Source: MVRV01 sp964469905
GTDB lineage: Bacteria; Desulfobacterota; Syntrophia; Syntrophales; Smithellaceae
Assembly (NCBI GenBank): GCA_964469905.1
Contig: CAYXZW010000014.1
Location: 1-64,000, forward strand
DNA: 64,000 nucleotides
Direction: 5' to 3'
Shown here one piece after another: positions 61,214 to 64,000 of this stretch (positions within the stretch are counted from its first letter, which is position 1; each line of letters opens with the position of its first letter). The translations under genes and the position numbers were made by a program. The notes below the pieces were generated by a model that did no database searches, was not told where the DNA came from, and saw nothing but the letters and a program-made list of their open reading frames with translations.

Positions 61214-61990
61214 ATGCTTCTTAGTATTTTTGCTTTCGGTTTCGTTTTTGTTTTCGGTGCAGCAATCGGCAGCTTTTTAAATGTTTGCATTTTCCGCTTG
61301 CCGGAGCATAATTCCATTGTGCAACCTCTTTCCCAATGTCCTCATTGTCATCATCCGATACGTTTCTATGACAATATTCCGCTGATCAGCTATTTGATTT
61401 TAAAAGGCAAGTGTCGTGACTGTGGAGAAAAGATATCATGGCGTTATCCGCTGGTGGAATTTATCACTGCTCTGCTGGCTCTGTTGTTGTTCGGAAAATA
61501 TTATCTCACGCTGAAGTTCCTGATATTTTTTGTTTTTACGGCGGTTTTAATTGTTATTACCTTTATTGATCTTGATCATCAAATAATCCCGGATGTATTA
61601 ACCCTGCCGGGCATTCCCATTTTTTTTCTCGCGGCTGTTTTTATTGTGGAGGTGCCCTGGATAGAGGCTGCAATTGGTTTGCTGGTCGGTGGAGGAGTCC
61701 TTTTGGCAATTGCCTATGGTTATGAATTAATAACCAAGCGCGAGGGAATGGGGGGCGGTGATATTAAACTGTTGGCCATGATCGGCGGCTTTTTAGGCTG
61801 GAAATCTTTAATATTTATTATTTTATTCAGTTCTTTTGCGGGCGCCATCGTGGGTATTGCCGCAATGGTGATAAAAAAACAGGATATGAAATATGCTGTA
61901 CCCTTTGGGCCTTTTTTATCGGCGGCAGCAGTAGCTTATCTGTTCTGGGGCGAAATCTTTATGAGATTTTTATTTCTACGCCAATATTAA
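61214..61990 (+). CDS. pilD: prepilin peptidase
   Basis: 258-residue inner-membrane aspartyl protease/methylase that cleaves and methylates prepilins at the Gly before the hydrophobic stretch. Zinc Cys pairs CPHC and CRDC in the cytoplasmic loop, first catalytic Asp in FIDLDHQIIPD and second in GMGGGDIKLL. The riboswitch upstream makes its level depend on c-di-GMP. Confidence 0.96.
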   Translation: MLLSIFAFGFVFVFGAAIGSFLNVCIFRLPEHNSIVQPLSQCPHCHHPIRFYDNIPLISYLILKGKCRDCGEKISWRYPLVEFITALLALLLFGKYYLTLKFLIFFVFTAVLIVITFIDLDHQIIPDVLTLPGIPIFFLAAVFIVEVPWIEAAIGLLVGGGVLLAIAYGYELITKREGMGGGDIKLLAMIGGFLGWKSLIFIILFSSFAGAIVGIAAMVIKKQDMKYAVPFGPFLSAAAVAYLFWGEIFMRFLFLRQY

Positions 61991-62067
61991 TTGCCATGAG
62001 GTGAAAATGACCGGCGAATATGTTTAAATCGCCATATTTGAATTATTAAATTAAACGCTTAAGAAAA

Positions 62068-62096
62068 TTGACAGAAAAATAATTTAAGCGTAATAT
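62068..62096 (+). promoter_or_regulatory. sigma-70-type promoter before the minor pilin genes
   Basis: TTGACA (62068-62073), 17-base spacer, TAATAT (62091-62096). About 130 bases before the fimT start. Confidence 0.6.
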
Positions 62097-62166
62097 GCTG
62101 TAATAAAAACAATATTAATTGTTAAGGTACAGTCCGATTTGATCGGGCAACCAGATATCTTGATAA

Positions 62167-62182
62167 TGGCATATGATTTGCG
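62167..62182 (+). promoter_or_regulatory. sigma-54-type promoter before fimT
   Basis: TGGCATA, four bases, TTGCG, with GG and GC exactly 10 bases apart. Predicted start about 62193, 34 bases before fimT. Type IV pilin genes in many proteobacteria use RpoN with PilR, so this is plausible. Confidence 0.6.
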
Positions 62183-62226
62183 AAGCAAAATGGAGAATTT
62201 ATCGAACAGCTTGAGGCCGGCAGGGA

Positions 62227-62694
62227 ATGATGAATACAAACAAAGGCTTTAGTTTAGTAGAAATAATGATTGCGATCGCCATTGTTGGCATCCTGGGGAC
62301 AATAGCGACTTTTTCCTGGCAAAGATACGTATCCAATACTAATCTGCGAACGGCAGCCAGAGATCTGGCATCTGATTTTAATAACATGAGACAAAATGCG
62401 GTTTCCAAAGTGGATACAACCCATACCATGGTTTTTGATAGCGCCGCTAATACCTATACAATGAACGGCACAACCGTACAGACTAAATCACTGATGCCCC
62501 CGGGACAAGAAGCGGGCAGCACCTATATTTTCAGCCTTCCGGGCGGCGGGGCAACCTACACATTGACCTTTCTGGCCAGGGGTACTTTGAGTCCTGCCGC
62601 GGGCACGATAACTTTAAAAAACAATCGCGGATCAACAGCAACAATAACTTTCAATACTACAGGGAAGACCTATGTTACGTTCAGTATGCTCTGA
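62227..62694 (+). CDS. fimT: type IV minor pilin FimT/GspH-like
   Basis: 155 residues. Prepilin leader ending in KG before FSLVEIMIAIAIVGIL, with the Glu at +5 and the amino-terminal helix. The rest is the beta-rich GspH/FimT globular domain. Two ATGs in tandem; the first is taken. Overlaps pilV by 23 bases. Minor pilins prime pilus assembly or bind DNA. Confidence 0.85.
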   Translation: MMNTNKGFSLVEIMIAIAIVGILGTIATFSWQRYVSNTNLRTAARDLASDFNNMRQNAVSKVDTTHTMVFDSAANTYTMNGTTVQTKSLMPPGQEAGSTYIFSLPGGGATYTLTFLARGTLSPAAGTITLKNNRGSTATITFNTTGKTYVTFSML

Positions 62695-63130
62695 AAAAGG
62701 CCTGGGTTTGATCGAGGTGGTCATCGCCATGTTTATGACCGTTGTGGCTGTGCTGGGTATCTTCTCCCTGGTATCACCGGCCTGGAAGACGGCGTCCCGT
62801 TCGGACTATCTGGGCAGAGCGTCGGGGATAATGTATGAACAGTTGATGAGACACGAAGCGAGGATCATGAATTCCTGCTGCCCAGTCACGACAGGTACTT
62901 TGACCGCAACCGTAGTTAATGCCAGTGGTCAGACGACGGCTCAGTCGGGAGATGCGCAGTTTAACATTGCCACCACGATCACGAGCCTGGCAACGAGTGT
63001 CTGGAGAGTCACCGTTCGGGTAACCTGGACCGGCAATGCGACGGGGATTTCGGAGAGTCTGGTTGTTACCCGGCAAGAGGGGTTTACTTATCCCTCAGGG
63101 TGTGCCGCAGGAGGGAGTACCTGTCAATGA
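62672..63130 (+). CDS. pilV: minor pilin PilV-like
   Basis: 152 residues. Class III leader (EKG before LGLIEVVIAMFM) and a short globular domain with Cys pair (NSCCP) and GCAAGGSTC at the end, suggesting a disulfide. Starts inside fimT and overlaps pilW by 4 bases. Confidence 0.8.
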   Translation: MLRSVCSEKGLGLIEVVIAMFMTVVAVLGIFSLVSPAWKTASRSDYLGRASGIMYEQLMRHEARIMNSCCPVTTGTLTATVVNASGQTTAQSGDAQFNIATTITSLATSVWRVTVRVTWTGNATGISESLVVTRQEGFTYPSGCAAGGSTCQ

Positions 63131-63828
63131 GACAAGCCAAAGGATTCACGCTGGTGGAATTGATGATTGCCGTGGCCGTGGCAATGGGTCTTCTTACTGC
63201 TGTCTATATGGCGATTAATTCCACACAACGTCATTCCACCTCCATTGAACGGAAAGTGACGGCCCAGCAGGATGTGAAGCCGGCCCTGGATCTTATGGCC
63301 ATGGAAATCGGTATGGTCTCCTATAACCCCACAGTTGCCAGTAATCTCTGGGTTAATCCCACCGGCACCTGTTTAGGAACGGCAGCGAATCAGAGCTATC
63401 GCGGTATGCAGGAGGCAACAACCACTTCCATTGTTGCCGAAATGGATATCGGCCCGGGTAGTGACGGCGACGGTATGCTGGGAGATCCTAATGAAGTCAT
63501 CCGTTACAACTACGATGCGGCCAATCAGTACATCACCCGGGCAACTAATTGCGCTACCGCCCAGCCATTTCTGGGCGATACGGCGGCCAGCGGCAGACCG
63601 CGGACGGTACTGGTGATCAATAACACCCTGGGTATTCCTGTTTTCCGGTATTTTGACGGCACGGGAGCGGAAATTGCCAGCACCGGCCTTCCGGCGGGGA
63701 TTCCCAATATCCGCCGGATCGAGATTGTGCTGGCGGTAGAAACCGAGGATGTCGATGTCAATACCGGCGAACGCAGAAGACTCATCTATTCCACGAGCGT
63801 CATTCCGAGGAACCATGGGATACAGTAA
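63127..63828 (+). CDS. pilW: minor pilin PilW-like
   Basis: 233 residues from the ATG at 63127 (ATGA overlap with pilV). Leader QAKG before FTLVELMIAVAVAMGLL. Larger globular part ending with RRLIYSTSVIPRNHGIQ. PilW is part of the tip complex with PilV and PilX. Confidence 0.82.
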   Translation: MRQAKGFTLVELMIAVAVAMGLLTAVYMAINSTQRHSTSIERKVTAQQDVKPALDLMAMEIGMVSYNPTVASNLWVNPTGTCLGTAANQSYRGMQEATTTSIVAEMDIGPGSDGDGMLGDPNEVIRYNYDAANQYITRATNCATAQPFLGDTAASGRPRTVLVINNTLGIPVFRYFDGTGAEIASTGLPAGIPNIRRIEIVLAVETEDVDVNTGERRRLIYSTSVIPRNHGIQ

Positions 63829-64000
63829 AGGAATATTATCATCAGAGAAGGGTTTTATCCTGGTTACGGCGATTATGGCCTGTGTCATCCTTTTTGCGCT
63901 GGCCATAATGGTCATAAATTTATCGACCGGTGATCTGCGGGTCAGTTCCCAAAACGTGGGCCACAAAAAAGCCATGACTGCAGCGGAGACAGGTATTCAC
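63815..64000 (+). CDS. pilX: minor pilin PilX-like (3' partial)
   Basis: Starts at ATG 63815, inside the end of pilW, and runs off the window. 62 residues: leader SEKG before FILVTAIMACVILFALAIMVINL, with a Val in place of the Glu usually at +5, as in PilX-type pseudopilins. The following GDLRVSSQNVGHKKAMTAAETGI is the family's conserved helix end. Confidence 0.8.
   Translation, partial: MGYSKGILSSEKGFILVTAIMACVILFALAIMVINLSTGDLRVSSQNVGHKKAMTAAETGIH

Overview
The window looks like chromosome from a strictly anaerobic deltaproteobacterium (Desulfobacterota; the gene set fits Syntrophales/Syntrophaceae such as Syntrophus or Smithella, but this is inferred from gene content and not from a marker gene). 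Evidence includes a ferredoxin-dependent 2-oxoacid oxidoreductase, a glycyl radical enzyme with its activase, a giant 2-hydroxyacyl-CoA dehydratase-activase fusion, a siroheme-decarboxylase type heme gene beside hemL, an F-type ATPase c subunit with a signal peptide, and a gamma carbonic anhydrase of the methanogen Cam type. Genes are densely packed, mostly with good Shine-Dalgarno sites.

Layout. 1-936: queE (5' cut off by the window edge) and queD of 7-deazaguanine synthesis. 1094-10416: five consecutive exported proteins built from FlgT/LPP20/CsgG/GNA1162-type periplasmic domains plus TPR, fibronectin III and beta-helix modules. This is a coherent, apparently undescribed envelope assembly. 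10576-19175: housekeeping genes (mutL, miaA, valS, nadC) with a TPR/SLH lipoprotein and three structured intergenic repeat elements. 19260-21949: a 3D-domain wall protein with a strongly structured leader, a sigma-54 driven amtB-glnK pair, and tRNA-Gln. 22009-26690: flavoredoxin, birA, coaX, coaE, Cam-type carbonic anhydrase, a zinc-finger J-domain protein and the relic of a transporter. 26801-32667: MFS transporter, glycyl radical enzyme, its activating enzyme and a split-barrel flavoprotein, probably one catabolic unit. 32848-38614: radC and a run of small redox/metal proteins, one of them frameshifted. 38654-43697: a secreted zinc phospholipase/nuclease-like protein and the 1437-residue activase fusion.

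44086-48803 (minus strand): atpZ-atpI-atpB downstream of a GDP-fucose / UDP-sugar-acid cassette (nucleotide-sugar dehydrogenase, gmd, fcl). 48898-50649: hemL and a siroheme decarboxylase subunit. 51005: atpE alone on the plus strand, about 6 kb from atpB. 51589-55062: release-factor-like protein and a five-gene 2-oxoacid:ferredoxin oxidoreductase operon with a double-ACT protein. 55286-60872: a NusG paralogue, an FAD oxidoreductase, a D-2-hydroxyacid dehydrogenase, ribD and a sugar nucleotidyltransferase/cupin epimerase pair. 61007-64000: a c-di-GMP-I riboswitch in front of pilD, followed by a sigma-54-type promoter and the minor pilin genes fimT-pilV-pilW-pilX (the last cut off by the window edge).

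The most rewarding items are the 1-10 kb envelope cluster, the glycyl-radical cluster, the unidentified structured leader of the 3D-domain gene, the c-di-GMP switch over the pilus genes, and the fused dehydratase activase. All functional calls come from reading translations and motifs by eye; no database search was possible.
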